This document shows, in pieces, positions 1 through 6,306 of a stretch of DNA of 6,891 bases; position 1 is the stretch's first letter; each line of letters begins with the position of its first letter. This DNA is from a bacterium (GTDB lineage: Bacteria > Spirochaetota > Spirochaetia > Treponematales > Rectinemataceae). The notes under the pieces are model-generated. The model did no database searches. It worked only from the letters and a program-made list of their open reading frames with translations, and was not told the DNA's origin. A program made the position numbers and the translations under genes. Where the stretch lies: assembly GCA_021813065.1 (NCBI GenBank), contig JAKALZ010000101.1:1-6891 (forward strand), in the 5' to 3' direction.

Positions 1-633
1 TTCCGATCTCTCGAAACCTACCCATGCGAGCGTGCAAAGGGATATTTCGGCCAGTTCATTCACTATATCGATCTGCCTCAAAGCGCGAAGTCTATCGCGA
101 TCGCGTCGGATTTCGGCGTGGGGGCTCCAGCTGCCGCCGTTATGCTTGAAGAATTGATCGCCTGGGGCGTGCGCGAATTCGTGTCGATGGGTTTGGCGGG
201 TTCGCTGCGCGAAGACGTGCCCCCTGGCTCGCTCGTGGTCTGCGACGGTGCCTTCCGCGACGAGGGCACGTCCCACCACTATATTGAAGAGAATGCGGCC
301 GTCGGCCCCGACGCGGCCCTCACCGGGCGGCTCGAGGCAGCGCTTTCCGCCGCCGGCCTTGCTTATACCAAGGGGCCAACCTGGACCACCGACGCTATCT
401 ACCGCGAGACGCCGCCCGAAGTGCGGCACTTTCGCGAGGAAGGGGCGGTCGTCGTGGAAATGGAGGCCGCCGCGCTCTTCGCCGTCGCGCAATATCGGGG
501 CGTCCGGCTCGCTTCATGCTTCTCCGTGTCGGATACGCTCGCCTATCTGGAGTGGCGGCCCGAGTTCCACGCGGAGCCGACGGTGCAGGGGCTGGAGACG
601 CTCTTCTCCTGCGCGGCGCGCGCGCTGCGGTAG
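1..633 (+). CDS. Nucleoside phosphorylase (PNP/UDP family), 5'-truncated by the window edge
   Basis: The frame is open from base 1 to the TAG at 631-633, giving 210 visible codons without a start, so the N-terminal part lies outside the window. The family cleaves nucleosides with phosphate to free base and (deoxy)ribose-1-phosphate in the cytosol, for salvage. The visible part shows a Gly-rich turn (SMGLAGSL, about codons 63-70) and the family's ribose-binding E-M-E motif in VEMEAAALF (E153, M154, E155 of the fragment). It then shows SVSD, with an Asp at fragment codon 178. In purine-type members an Asp at this place protonates the base, which makes a purine substrate somewhat more likely than uridine, but many relatives are annotated as uridine phosphorylases. 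Specificity is therefore left open. The GTG at 118 is an internal Val codon, not the start, because the homologous reading continues upstream. The gene converges on the minus-strand operon and shows no link to leucine synthesis. Confidence 0.88.
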   Translation, partial: FRSLETYPCERAKGYFGQFIHYIDLPQSAKSIAIASDFGVGAPAAAVMLEELIAWGVREFVSMGLAGSLREDVPPGSLVVCDGAFRDEGTSHHYIEENAAVGPDAALTGRLEAALSAAGLAYTKGPTWTTDAIYRETPPEVRHFREEGAVVVEMEAAALFAVAQYRGVRLASCFSVSDTLAYLEWRPEFHAEPTVQGLETLFSCAARALR

Positions 634-641
634 CGCGCGCC

Positions 642-696
642 GCGGCATTGCCGCCTTGAGGCAGGGTCGGCGCTCTCTGGCTATTCCGGCCAGCGC
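642..696. terminator. Small hairpins in the convergent gap, possible weak bidirectional terminator
   Basis: The 80-bp gap between the two convergent genes holds two inverted repeats. One is GCGGC/GCCGC at 642-646 and 650-654 with a 3-base loop. The other is CTGGC/GCCAG at 677-681 and 689-693 with a 7-base loop, plus an outer GCG/CGC at 70-72 and 94-96 of the same hundred after a 4-base bulge. Neither is followed by a T-run on either strand, so neither is a canonical intrinsic terminator. The position, where both transcripts should end, is the main argument for the call. Confidence 0.3.
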
Positions 697-713
697 ATCT
701 GCGGCAACGCCGG

Positions 714-1469
714 CTAATCAGGCCGACGCATCGCCACGTTATCGACGCGGCTCCCCGCGGGCCAGGTTCCCGACAGCAGCGAGAGCGGCATCACCACGCT
801 CTTCTCGCCCACGATCGTGCCGGGGTTGAGCACCGTGTTGCAGCCGATCTCGCACTCGTCGCCGATCAGGGCGCCGAACTTCGGCAATCCTGAATCGATC
901 CGCTCGCGCGAGCCGAGCGCGCGCACGGGGACCGGCTTCCCGTCGAGCCGAAAGTTCGAGAGGATCACGCCCGCGCCGATGTGCGCGTGCCACCCCATCA
1001 CGGAGTCACCCACGTAGTTGAAGTGCGGAGCCTGCGCCATCCCGAGGAGGACACAGTGCTTGAACTCGCTTGCGTGCCCGAGCACCGCGCCCGCGCCGGC
1101 GATCACGCCTCCTCGGATGTAGCAGCCTGCGCGAACCTCGCAGCCCCTGCCGATCCACGCCGGTCCCCGGATAAAGGCGCCCTCTTCAATAATGCAGTCC
1201 TCGTCGATAAAGATGGGCCCCTCGAGGTGTACGCCGTCGGGCACATAGGTGAGCACCCTCGGCCCCTCGAGCTCGGCGAATTTCTGCGCGAGATAGTCAT
1301 CGATGTAGTTCAGCACGTCCCAAGGCATTGTGGCGCGCTCGAACAGTTCCAGAAATTCATTGCGCGCGGTGTTCCAGAGCGCGGGGAAGCTGTCGCTGTC
1401 CCAGCGCGGCGCGCTTCCCTCGAATCCGCCCGCTCTTTCCGAAGCGGCACGCACATGATGCGATTTCAT
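714..1469 (-). CDS. Left-handed beta-helix acyltransferase-like protein, similar to the C-terminal half of GlmU
   Basis: This 251-residue protein consists mostly of hexapeptide repeats from about residue 72 to 235 (for example IFIDEDCIIEEGAFI and VRAGCYIRGGVIAGAG), the mark of a left-handed beta-helix. A helical N-terminal part (residues 30-65) contains LFERATMPWDVLNYI, which resembles the lead-in of GlmU-like LbH proteins and supports the long start over an internal Met48. Residues 131-182 parallel the GlmU acetyltransferase site: GHASEFKH, then PHFNYVGDS (H149, Y152), then HIGAGVILSNFRLDGK (N172). H149 aligns by eye with the catalytic His of GlmU. An acetyl transfer to an amino-sugar-1-phosphate is therefore plausible but inferred. 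The GGAGG at 1474-1478 lies 4 bases before the ATG. The start overlaps the stop of the upstream nucleotidyltransferase gene by ATGA (1466-1469), so the two are translationally coupled. It could instead be a non-catalytic or regulatory LbH partner. The stop is TAG at 714-716. Confidence 0.82.
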   Translation of the reverse strand: MKSHHVRAASERAGGFEGSAPRWDSDSFPALWNTARNEFLELFERATMPWDVLNYIDDYLAQKFAELEGPRVLTYVPDGVHLEGPIFIDEDCIIEEGAFIRGPAWIGRGCEVRAGCYIRGGVIAGAGAVLGHASEFKHCVLLGMAQAPHFNYVGDSVMGWHAHIGAGVILSNFRLDGKPVPVRALGSRERIDSGLPKFGALIGDECEIGCNTVLNPGTIVGEKSVVMPLSLLSGTWPAGSRVDNVAMRRPD

Positions 1470-2374
1470 CGTTCCTCCCAGAGCGGCGATGGATAAAAAC
1501 CGCCCTCCACGAGCGCGGCAAGCCGGCGCCGTGTCTCGGCCAGATCGCCGGGATTCGTGAGGCCGAAGCTTCGCGCGCTTCCCGCTACCGCGCGCACGCG
1601 GATCGTTCTCTCGGCCATCATGGCCTGCACGATATCCGGCAGGTAGAACTCGCGCGACGCGTAATTCTCAGGTTCTGCCAGAAACGTGCTCCACGCGCGC
1701 GCGCCGCGCTCAAAAATCGATGGATTGAAACCCCAGAGATTCATCGATACAGGCGCGTCCGGCGGGAGCTCGATGGCGCGCTCTTCACGCTGAGAGAAAA
1801 ATCGGCCATTTTCGCGCCACACTTTTTTATGCTCAACAATACGCGCAAGATATCCATCGGCGTCGACCTCGCAGATCGCCCTAGATACCGACCCCTGACT
1901 CGGGACGACGTCGTCGAGCCTGTACGCGGCGAAGCAAAACTCATCGGGTTTTTGCGAGAGCCACGCGCCGAGCCCCTCGAACGCCGCCCTCCCATAGTAA
2001 TCGTCGGCGTTGATCACCGCGAAGAGGCCATCGCCCATCGCGTCCCGCGCGCAGAGGAGCGCGTGCCCCGTACCCCAAGGCTTCGCGCGCCCCCGCGCGA
2101 TGGCGTGCGCTCGCTGCTCTTCACTCAGGAGCAACTCCTGCGTCTGATACGCGATCGAGCACGCAAGGGAAGAAGGCAGTCGAGCCGCGATCGCGGCTCG
2201 AAAATCGGCTTCAATCTCCGGCCGTATGAGAAACACGACCTCGTCGAAGCCCGCGCGCCGCGCGTCGTAGAGAGAGTATTCGAGGAGCGTCTCACCCCGA
2301 GGGCCGACGCCCACCACTTGTTTTACCCCACCGAACCGCGATCCGATTCCCGCTGCGAGTACGAGCAATTTCAT
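1466..2374 (-). CDS. Sugar-1-phosphate nucleotidyltransferase (NTP_transferase fold)
   Basis: This 302-residue enzyme is expected to join an NTP to a sugar-1-phosphate, giving an NDP-sugar and pyrophosphate in the cytosol. The nucleotide-binding signature LAAGIGSRFGGVKQ is at residues 6-19. PWGTGHAL (99-106) is the second nucleotide contact, and INADDYYG (121-128) carries the metal-binding Asp pair D124/D125. SMNLWGFNP (210-218) and EFYLPDIVQ (242-250) are typical sugar-site segments. It looks like the roughly 300-residue group with GPNGET-like motifs (here GPRGETLLEYSLYDA) rather than RmlA or GalU; the actual sugar and base cannot be read off. It lacks any LbH domain, which is supplied by the next gene, so the pair may act as a split GlmU-like system for envelope sugar precursors. 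No Shine-Dalgarno is visible before ATG 2374, and a promoter-like sequence at 2381-2409 puts the transcript start at the ATG, so translation is probably leaderless. Confidence 0.87.
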   Translation of the reverse strand: MKLLVLAAGIGSRFGGVKQVVGVGPRGETLLEYSLYDARRAGFDEVVFLIRPEIEADFRAAIAARLPSSLACSIAYQTQELLLSEEQRAHAIARGRAKPWGTGHALLCARDAMGDGLFAVINADDYYGRAAFEGLGAWLSQKPDEFCFAAYRLDDVVPSQGSVSRAICEVDADGYLARIVEHKKVWRENGRFFSQREERAIELPPDAPVSMNLWGFNPSIFERGARAWSTFLAEPENYASREFYLPDIVQAMMAERTIRVRAVAGSARSFGLTNPGDLAETRRRLAALVEGGFYPSPLWEER

Positions 2375-2380
2375 GCCTGA

Positions 2381-2409
2381 ATGATGCGCTTGAGCCCGAT
2401 TTCGGTCAA
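2381..2409 (-). promoter_or_regulatory. Candidate promoter of the nucleotidyltransferase/LbH operon
   Basis: Reading the minus strand, TTGACC (2409-2404) is followed after 17 bases by CATCAT (2386-2381), matching the sigma-70 hexamers at 5/6 and 4/6 positions. The start point predicted 7 bases after the -10 falls on position 2374, the A of the ATG. This agrees with the missing Shine-Dalgarno and suggests a leaderless mRNA. The match is by eye only. Confidence 0.45.
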
Positions 2410-2442
2410 GCCAGCGCCGATATTTTCCGATTTTTGAAGATT

Positions 2443-2452
2443 CTATCGATAG
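2443..2452. promoter_or_regulatory. Ten-base palindrome CTATCGATAG in an AT-rich patch, possible operator
   Basis: A perfect 10-bp palindrome sits 4 bases upstream of the leu -35 box, inside the only AT-rich patch of the divergent region (about 2421-2453, including a TTTTT run). It could be a regulator site or part of an UP element serving the leader promoter. No second copy was noticed and no regulator can be named. Confidence 0.3.
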
Positions 2453-2456
2453 TAGC

Positions 2457-2486
2457 TTGACATCGACGCGCGGCCCGTGCTAGACA
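2457..2486 (+). promoter_or_regulatory. Promoter of the leu leader and operon
   Basis: A perfect TTGACA (2457-2462) is followed after 18 bases by TAGACA (2481-2486), which is preceded by TGC and so forms an extended -10. An AT-rich stretch lies directly upstream. The predicted start point is about 2492-2493, on the ATG that opens the Ile/Val/Leu-rich leader ORF. This makes the GTG at 2477 untranslatable from this promoter, since it lies inside the spacer. Confidence 0.65.
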
Positions 2487-2491
2487 CTCGC

Positions 2492-2677
2492 ATGACATTG
2501 AGCGCCATTTGTGTCAAAACTCATGACACCGCTGTTCGGATTCCACACTCGAACGGGGAAGATGCTCGGCGCGCCGTCTCAGCTTCAGCAACATCGATTA
2601 CCGTCGCGATTTCTATCGTCATTATTATTTCCATCCTCCTGCTTACCCTGGGCCTTACAGGCTCCTCCGTAATCTAA
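2492..2677 (+). CDS. leuL: Leader peptide of the leu operon, Ile/Val/Leu-rich, 61 aa
   Basis: An ATG at 2492 opens a 61-codon ORF ending with TAA at 2675-2677. Sixteen of its last 26 residues are branched-chain: a GTC-ATT-ATT-ATT run (2618-2629), ATC-CTC-CTG-CTT (2633-2644), then Leu codons at 2648 and 2654. The N-terminal half is polar and unremarkable. The composition is what ilv and leu attenuation leaders show: the ribosome reading these codons senses charged tRNA(Ile), tRNA(Val) and tRNA(Leu). The ORF ends among the mutually exclusive hairpins described at 2660-2761, and leuA follows 133 bases after the stop. No Shine-Dalgarno precedes the ATG, but the promoter start point coincides with it, so leaderless initiation fits. 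It is longer than enterobacterial leaders (about 28-32 residues). The alternatives are a small membrane peptide, since the run could span a bilayer, or chance. The symbol follows function by position, not sequence homology. Confidence 0.62.
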   Translation: MTLSAICVKTHDTAVRIPHSNGEDARRAVSASATSITVAISIVIIISILLLTLGLTGSSVI

Positions 2678-2761
2678 CGGCCACGCGGAGAGAGCCCGAA
2701 CCCCAGAGGCCGTCCCCGCGTTACAGCGCCACACGGCACTCCTTTACCGCTCGAACGCGGG
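2660..2761 (+). promoter_or_regulatory. Attenuator-like region with three mutually exclusive hairpins
   Basis: Hairpin 1:2 pairs GGCTCCTCCGT (2660-2670) with GCGGAGAGAGCC (2685-2696): 11 pairs including one G-U, with one bulged A and the leader stop codon in the loop. Hairpin 2:3 pairs ACGCGG (2683-2688) with CCGCGT (2716-2721). Hairpin 3:4 pairs CCCGCGTT (2715-2722) with AACGCGGG (2754-2761), with an inner AGCG/CGCT (2725-2728 and 2748-2751). Segments 2 and 3 each serve two helices, so the helices exclude each other. A ribosome stalled at the last Leu codon (2654) would cover segment 1 and favour 2:3. A ribosome at the stop codon would cover segments 1 and 2 and allow 3:4. Hairpin 3:4 is not followed by a T-run, so an ordinary intrinsic terminator is not present. 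ACGGCC/GGCCGT (2677-2682 and 2708-2713) is a further alternative pairing. Confidence 0.52.
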
Positions 2762-2795
2762 TGTTCCAACCACAATCGCATGCAGTTCAGCGCAA

Positions 2796-2802
2796 AGAGG
2801 AG
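2796..2802 (+). promoter_or_regulatory. Ribosome binding site of leuA, with possible upstream anti-SD sequences
   Basis: AGAGGAG lies 8 bases before the leuA ATG. GAGGAG (2797-2802) is fully complementary to CTCCTC at 2662-2667, inside hairpin segment 1. AGGAG (2798-2802) is complementary to CTCCT at 2739-2743, inside the loop of hairpin 3:4. Either pairing could hide the site, so leader translation could control leuA at the translational level. Confidence 0.6.
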
Positions 2803-2810
2803 ACTGACCA

Positions 2811-4403
2811 ATGAACACTGTCCGTACGATTCGTATCTTCGACACCACGCTCCGCGATGGCGAGCAAGCCCCCGGCTTCAGCATGAACCAGGCGGAGAAA
2901 CTCGAAGTCGCGCGCGCCCTCGATGCCCTTGGTGTCGATGTGATTGAAGCGGGCTTCGCGATCGCCAGTCCGGGCGATTTTGATTCGATACAGCAAATTG
3001 CCCGCGCAGTGCGCCGGCCGATCATCGCGAGCCTTTCGCGCGCCGTCGAGCGCGACATCGACACTTCGTGGGAGGCCGTGCGCGGCGCGGAACGACCCCG
3101 AATCCACGTCTTTATCGCCACATCCCCCATTCACATGCAGTACAAGCTGAAGATGAAACCCGACGAGGTCATCGAGCGCGCCGTGGCGATGGTGCGGTAC
3201 GCGAAGCGCAAGTGCCCCGACATCGAATTCTCGGCCGAAGACGCCTCGCGCTCAGATCCTGCATTTCTCTGTAGAATCTTCTCCGAGGTGATCGATGCCG
3301 GCGCGACGACGATCAATGTGCCCGACACCGTTGGGTATGCCATGCCTTCCGAATTCGGCGAACTCATTCGAACGATTCGCGCAGGCACACCCAACATCGA
3401 TGCGGCGGTCGTTTCGGCGCACTGCCACAACGACCTCGGGTTTGCCCTTGCCAACAGCCTCGCCGCGATCGAGGCGGGCGCCGACCAAGTCGAGTGCACG
3501 ATGAACGGCATCGGCGAGCGCGCAGGCAACACCGCTCTCGAGGAAATCGTAATGACCATGCGCACGCGGGCGGCATACCTCAACGCGGCCTGCGGCGCCG
3601 AGCTGCGCTGCGGCGTCGACAGCTCGAAGATTTACGCCACCTCGCGCCTCGTCTCCTCGGTGACCGGCGCGCGCGTGCAACCGAACAAGGCGATTGTCGG
3701 CGATAATGCCTTCGCCCACGAATCGGGCATCCACCAGCACGGTGTCCTTTCGAACCGCGAGACCTACGAGATCATGACGCCTGAGTCGATCGGCCTCCCC
3801 CGGAACAAGATGGTGCTCGGAAAGCACTCGGGCAGGCACGCCTTCGACGAGCGGCTGAAGGAGCTTGGCTTCCAGCTCGATCAGGGGCGGGCAGAGCTCG
3901 TATTCGAAGCCTTCAAGACGCTTGCCGACAAGAAAAAGATTGTCACCAACCGCGACCTCGAGGCGCTTGCCCGCGACGCGGTTCCCAGCGCGCCCGCCGC
4001 GTGGCAGCTCGAGCGCTTCATCATCAATTCGGGCACGACGATCGCCGCGACAAGCGCCATTTCCCTTGTATCCGCGGATGGTGAAAAGCGCGAGCAGGTG
4101 GCAATCGGCGACGGGCCTATCGACGCGTGCTTCAACGCCATCGACGGGATTGTGGGCGCGAAGCCGCTGCTCGAGGACTTCTCGGTCGACTCGGTAACCG
4201 ACGGCAAGGACGCGCAGGGCGAAGCGAGAGTGAGAATCCGGCTTTCCGAGCAGACCTTCAATGGACGCGGCGTTTCTACCGATGTCGTCGAAGCCAGCGT
4301 ACGGGCTTACATCGACGCGATCAACGACGCGATCGAAGACGGAGCCATCGTGCCCCGGCCGGTCGCGGGAGCAGAACAAGAAAGGAGCACCCAATGCCAA
4401 TGA
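2811..4403 (+). CDS. leuA: 2-Isopropylmalate synthase
   Basis: This enzyme makes the first committed step of leucine synthesis, condensing acetyl-CoA with 2-oxoisovalerate to 2-isopropylmalate in the cytosol. It is 530 residues, a normal full length. The catalytic TIM barrel opens with [10 protein letters not shown] (residues 10-19). The divalent-metal ligands expected for the family are all present: D16, H204 and H206 (in HCHND) and N240 (in NGIGERAGN). [16 protein letters not shown] and [10 protein letters not shown] are typical of LeuA rather than homocitrate or citramalate synthase. The C-terminal part from about residue 390 corresponds to the LeuA dimer domain that binds leucine for feedback inhibition; [14 protein letters not shown] lies at its start. 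A good Shine-Dalgarno (2796-2802) supports ATG 2811. The TGA at 4401-4403 lies within the first codons of leuC, so the two are coupled. Control is expected at two levels: feedback on the enzyme and the leader upstream. Confidence 0.97.
   Translation: MNTVRTIRIFDTTLRDGEQAPGFSMNQAEKLEVARALDALGVDVIEAGFAIASPGDFDSIQQIARAVRRPIIASLSRAVERDIDTSWEAVRGAERPRIHVFIATSPIHMQYKLKMKPDEVIERAVAMVRYAKRKCPDIEFSAEDASRSDPAFLCRIFSEVIDAGATTINVPDTVGYAMPSEFGELIRTIRAGTPNIDAAVVSAHCHNDLGFALANSLAAIEAGADQVECTMNGIGERAGNTALEEIVMTMRTRAAYLNAACGAELRCGVDSSKIYATSRLVSSVTGARVQPNKAIVGDNAFAHESGIHQHGVLSNRETYEIMTPESIGLPRNKMVLGKHSGRHAFDERLKELGFQLDQGRAELVFEAFKTLADKKKIVTNRDLEALARDAVPSAPAAWQLERFIINSGTTIAATSAISLVSADGEKREQVAIGDGPIDACFNAIDGIVGAKPLLEDFSVDSVTDGKDAQGEARVRIRLSEQTFNGRGVSTDVVEASVRAYIDAINDAIEDGAIVPRPVAGAEQERSTQCQ
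4381..4387 (+). promoter_or_regulatory. Ribosome binding site that decides the leuC start
   Basis: AAAGGAG lies in the last codons of leuA. Three in-frame ATGs follow at 4394, 4400 and 4406. The first is 6 bases from the site, the second 12 and the third 18, so ATG 4394 is favoured. ATG 4400 would form an ATGA overlap with the leuA stop and remains possible. Confidence 0.7.
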
Positions 4404-5731
4404 CCATGACGCAGAAGATCCTCGCGGAGCACGCGGGGCTGGCATCCGTCGAAGCAGGCCAACTCATCGAAGCCCGCGTCGACCTCGTGCTGGGCAACGA
4501 CATCACCGCGCCTGTCGCGATCAGAGAATTCGAGAAGATCGGCGTCGCGACAGTCTTCGATCGACGCAAGATCGCCCTCGTGCCCGATCATTTCGCGCCG
4601 AACAAGGACATCAAGTCCGCCGAACAGTGTAAGACGATGCGCGAATTCGCCAAAAAGCACGACATCGAGCACTACTTCGAGATCGGTCGCATGGGCATCG
4701 AACACGCGCTCCTTCCCGAGCGCGGCCTCGTGCTGCCCGGCGAGCTCATTGTCGGCGCCGACTCGCACACCTGCACCTACGGGGCGGCGGGCGCCTTCTC
4801 CACCGGCGTGGGTTCCACCGATATGGCAGCGGCAATGGCCTCGGGCACCGCGTGGTTCAAAGTGCCCAAGGCGATCCGCTTCAATCTGCGCGGCGCGCTC
4901 AAGGGCTGGGCGACCGGCAAAGACCTCATTCTCCACATCATCGGTGCGATCGGCGTCGATGGCGCCCTGTACAGATCGATGGAGTTCGTGGGTCCGGGAC
5001 TCGCCTCGCTGACGATGGACGAGCGCTTCACTGTCGCGAACATGGCGATCGAGGCGGGCGCGAAGAACGGCATTTTCGCGGTAGACGCGAGGACGCGCGC
5101 CTGGGCGGCATCGGTCTCGTCGCGGCCCTACCGAGTCTACGAAGCCGACCCCGACGCAGAGTACGAGCGCACAATCGATATCGATCTGTCGTCGATCATG
5201 CCCACGGTCACATTCCCGCACCTCCCCTCCAACGCGCGCTCCGCGGCCGACCCCGCGAAGACGCCTATCGACCAGGTGGTCATCGGCTCCTGCACGAACG
5301 GGCGCATCGAGGATATTCGCGCGGCCGCCCATGTGCTGCGCGGCAAAACTGTCGCCGGAGGCGTCCGCTGCATCGTGATTCCCGCCACACAGAATGTCTA
5401 TCGACAGGCGCTGCGCGAGGGGCTGATCGATGAGTTCATCGAAGCGGGCGCCGTTGTGTCGACGCCGACCTGCGGACCGTGCCTCGGAGGCTACATGGGC
5501 ATTCTCGCGAAGGGCGAGCGAGCGGTGGCCACAACGAACCGCAATTTTGTGGGGCGCATGGGGCACCCGGGTTCGGAGGTGTATCTCGCGAGCCCGGCTA
5601 CCGCCGCGGCCTGCGCGGTCGCGGGCTACATCGTCGACCCCTCGGAGATCAGCGAGGCACCGCGTCGCGGCACGTTTGAAAGCCCCGCGAAAGCGACGGC
5701 GACGGGCGCGAGCCAGGAACATTCAAAATAA
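4394..5731 (+). CDS. leuC: 3-Isopropylmalate dehydratase, large subunit
   Basis: With LeuD it forms isopropylmalate isomerase, which converts 2-isopropylmalate to 3-isopropylmalate through dehydration and rehydration at a [4Fe-4S] cluster. The 445 residues follow the aconitase-family plan. [20 protein letters not shown] lies in the first third. The cluster ligands are C300 (in GSCTNG) and C360 and C363 (in TCGPCLG). [17 protein letters not shown] follows near the C-terminus. The length and motifs fit the shorter HacA-like LeuC group (about 420 residues) rather than the 466-residue E. coli form. A polar Ala/Thr/Ser-rich tail of about 20 residues after GTFESPAK is extra. The start at 4394 is chosen for its Shine-Dalgarno; it overlaps leuA by 10 bases. 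The frame stays open upstream to 4127, but that stretch is an out-of-frame reading of leuA and is not part of the protein. The TAA at 5729-5731 overlaps the leuD ribosome site. Confidence 0.96.
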   Translation: MPMTMTQKILAEHAGLASVEAGQLIEARVDLVLGNDITAPVAIREFEKIGVATVFDRRKIALVPDHFAPNKDIKSAEQCKTMREFAKKHDIEHYFEIGRMGIEHALLPERGLVLPGELIVGADSHTCTYGAAGAFSTGVGSTDMAAAMASGTAWFKVPKAIRFNLRGALKGWATGKDLILHIIGAIGVDGALYRSMEFVGPGLASLTMDERFTVANMAIEAGAKNGIFAVDARTRAWAASVSSRPYRVYEADPDAEYERTIDIDLSSIMPTVTFPHLPSNARSAADPAKTPIDQVVIGSCTNGRIEDIRAAAHVLRGKTVAGGVRCIVIPATQNVYRQALREGLIDEFIEAGAVVSTPTCGPCLGGYMGILAKGERAVATTNRNFVGRMGHPGSEVYLASPATAAACAVAGYIVDPSEISEAPRRGTFESPAKATATGASQEHSK

Positions 5732-5742
5732 AGGAAACCATC

Positions 5743-6306
5743 ATGGGAAAAGGATCGAAAGTCTTTAAATACGGCGATAATGTGGACACAGATGTCATCG
5801 TTCCCGCGCGCTACCTCACCACGAGCGACCCCGCCGAGCTCGCGTCGCACTGCATGGAAGATATCGACGCGAGTTTTGTCGCGCGCGTCGCGCCAGGAGA
5901 TATCATGGTGGCAGGCGAGAACTTCGGCTGCGGGTCCTCGCGCGAGCACGCGCCGATCGCCATCAAGGCCTCCGGCGTGTCCTGCGTCATCGCAAAGAGC
6001 TTCGCGCGCATCTTCTACCGCAATGCGATCAACATCGGCCTGCCTATCCTCGAGTGCGCCGACGCGGCGGCCGAGATTCAGAGCGGCGACACCATCGATG
6101 TCGATTTCGAGTCGGGTGCCATACGCGATCTGACAAGCGGCAAGGAGTATCAAGCGATGCCCTTCCCGCCCTTCGTGCGCGGCATCGTGGAGGCGGGAGG
6201 TCTCATTCCGTACATCTCCACGAAGATGCGCCGCGAGGGCGCCGCGCCAGCCGCGTCGACCGCGCATCCCGCCAACAAAACGCGCCGCGGAGGCGCCGCG
6301 TTATGA
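5743..6306 (+). CDS. leuD: 3-Isopropylmalate dehydratase, small subunit
   Basis: This is the swivelling-domain partner of LeuC. Near the N-terminus it shows [17 protein letters not shown]. The substrate-binding loop [15 protein letters not shown] follows (C63, S65, S66, R67). Next come [19 protein letters not shown] and, at the end of the fold, YISTKMR. The family's short form is about 165 residues. Here there are 187, the excess being an Ala/Arg-rich tail after KMRREG that reads like low-complexity extension rather than a domain. AAGGAAA at 5731-5737 gives a good Shine-Dalgarno, placed directly on the leuC stop, and the genes are 11 bases apart. The TGA at 6304-6306 overlaps the leuB ATG as ATGA. 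Both subunits are encoded side by side, as required for a 1:1 complex. Confidence 0.96.
   Translation: MGKGSKVFKYGDNVDTDVIVPARYLTTSDPAELASHCMEDIDASFVARVAPGDIMVAGENFGCGSSREHAPIAIKASGVSCVIAKSFARIFYRNAINIGLPILECADAAAEIQSGDTIDVDFESGAIRDLTSGKEYQAMPFPPFVRGIVEAGGLIPYISTKMRREGAAPAASTAHPANKTRRGGAAL
6286..6300 (+). promoter_or_regulatory. leuB ribosome binding site within a GC hairpin
   Basis: GGAGG at 6289-6293 lies 9 bases before the leuB ATG. It is inside the inverted repeat CGCGG/CCGCG (6286-6290 and 6296-6300, 5-base loop), with an alternative pairing GCGCC/GGCGC (6282-6286 and 6292-6296). Ribosomes finishing leuD would open it, so leuB translation is probably coupled to leuD. Confidence 0.5.

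Noticed and set aside
1328..2380. A 350-codon plus-strand open frame opposite the nucleotidyltransferase gene, and a 193-codon one at 248-829
   Set aside because: Both are Arg/Pro-rich readings of genes with clear family motifs in other frames, with no motif of their own.
2477..2491. GTG at 2477 as start of the leader ORF
   Set aside because: It falls in the spacer of the best promoter, upstream of the predicted transcript start, and has no ribosome site.
2762..2795. Intrinsic terminator directly after hairpin 3:4
   Set aside because: The bases that follow are mixed, with no run of more than two T, so a Rho-independent terminator cannot be supported.
2375..2810. T-box riboswitch upstream of leuA
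   Set aside because: No T-box-like AGGGTGGNACCGCG core and no terminator with a T-run were found; the peptide-based scheme explains the region better.
4127..4393. An N-terminal extension of leuC by 89 codons
   Set aside because: It is an out-of-frame reading of the leuA C-terminal domain; the ATG at 4394 has its own Shine-Dalgarno and begins at the normal LeuC N-terminus.
3252..5722. Long minus-strand open frames (397 codons at 3252-4445 and 471 codons at 4307-5722) opposite leuA and leuC
   Set aside because: They lie fully antisense to strongly recognised genes, have Arg/Asp/Val/Ala-rich composition with no family motif, and are the expected by-product of GC-rich codon bias.
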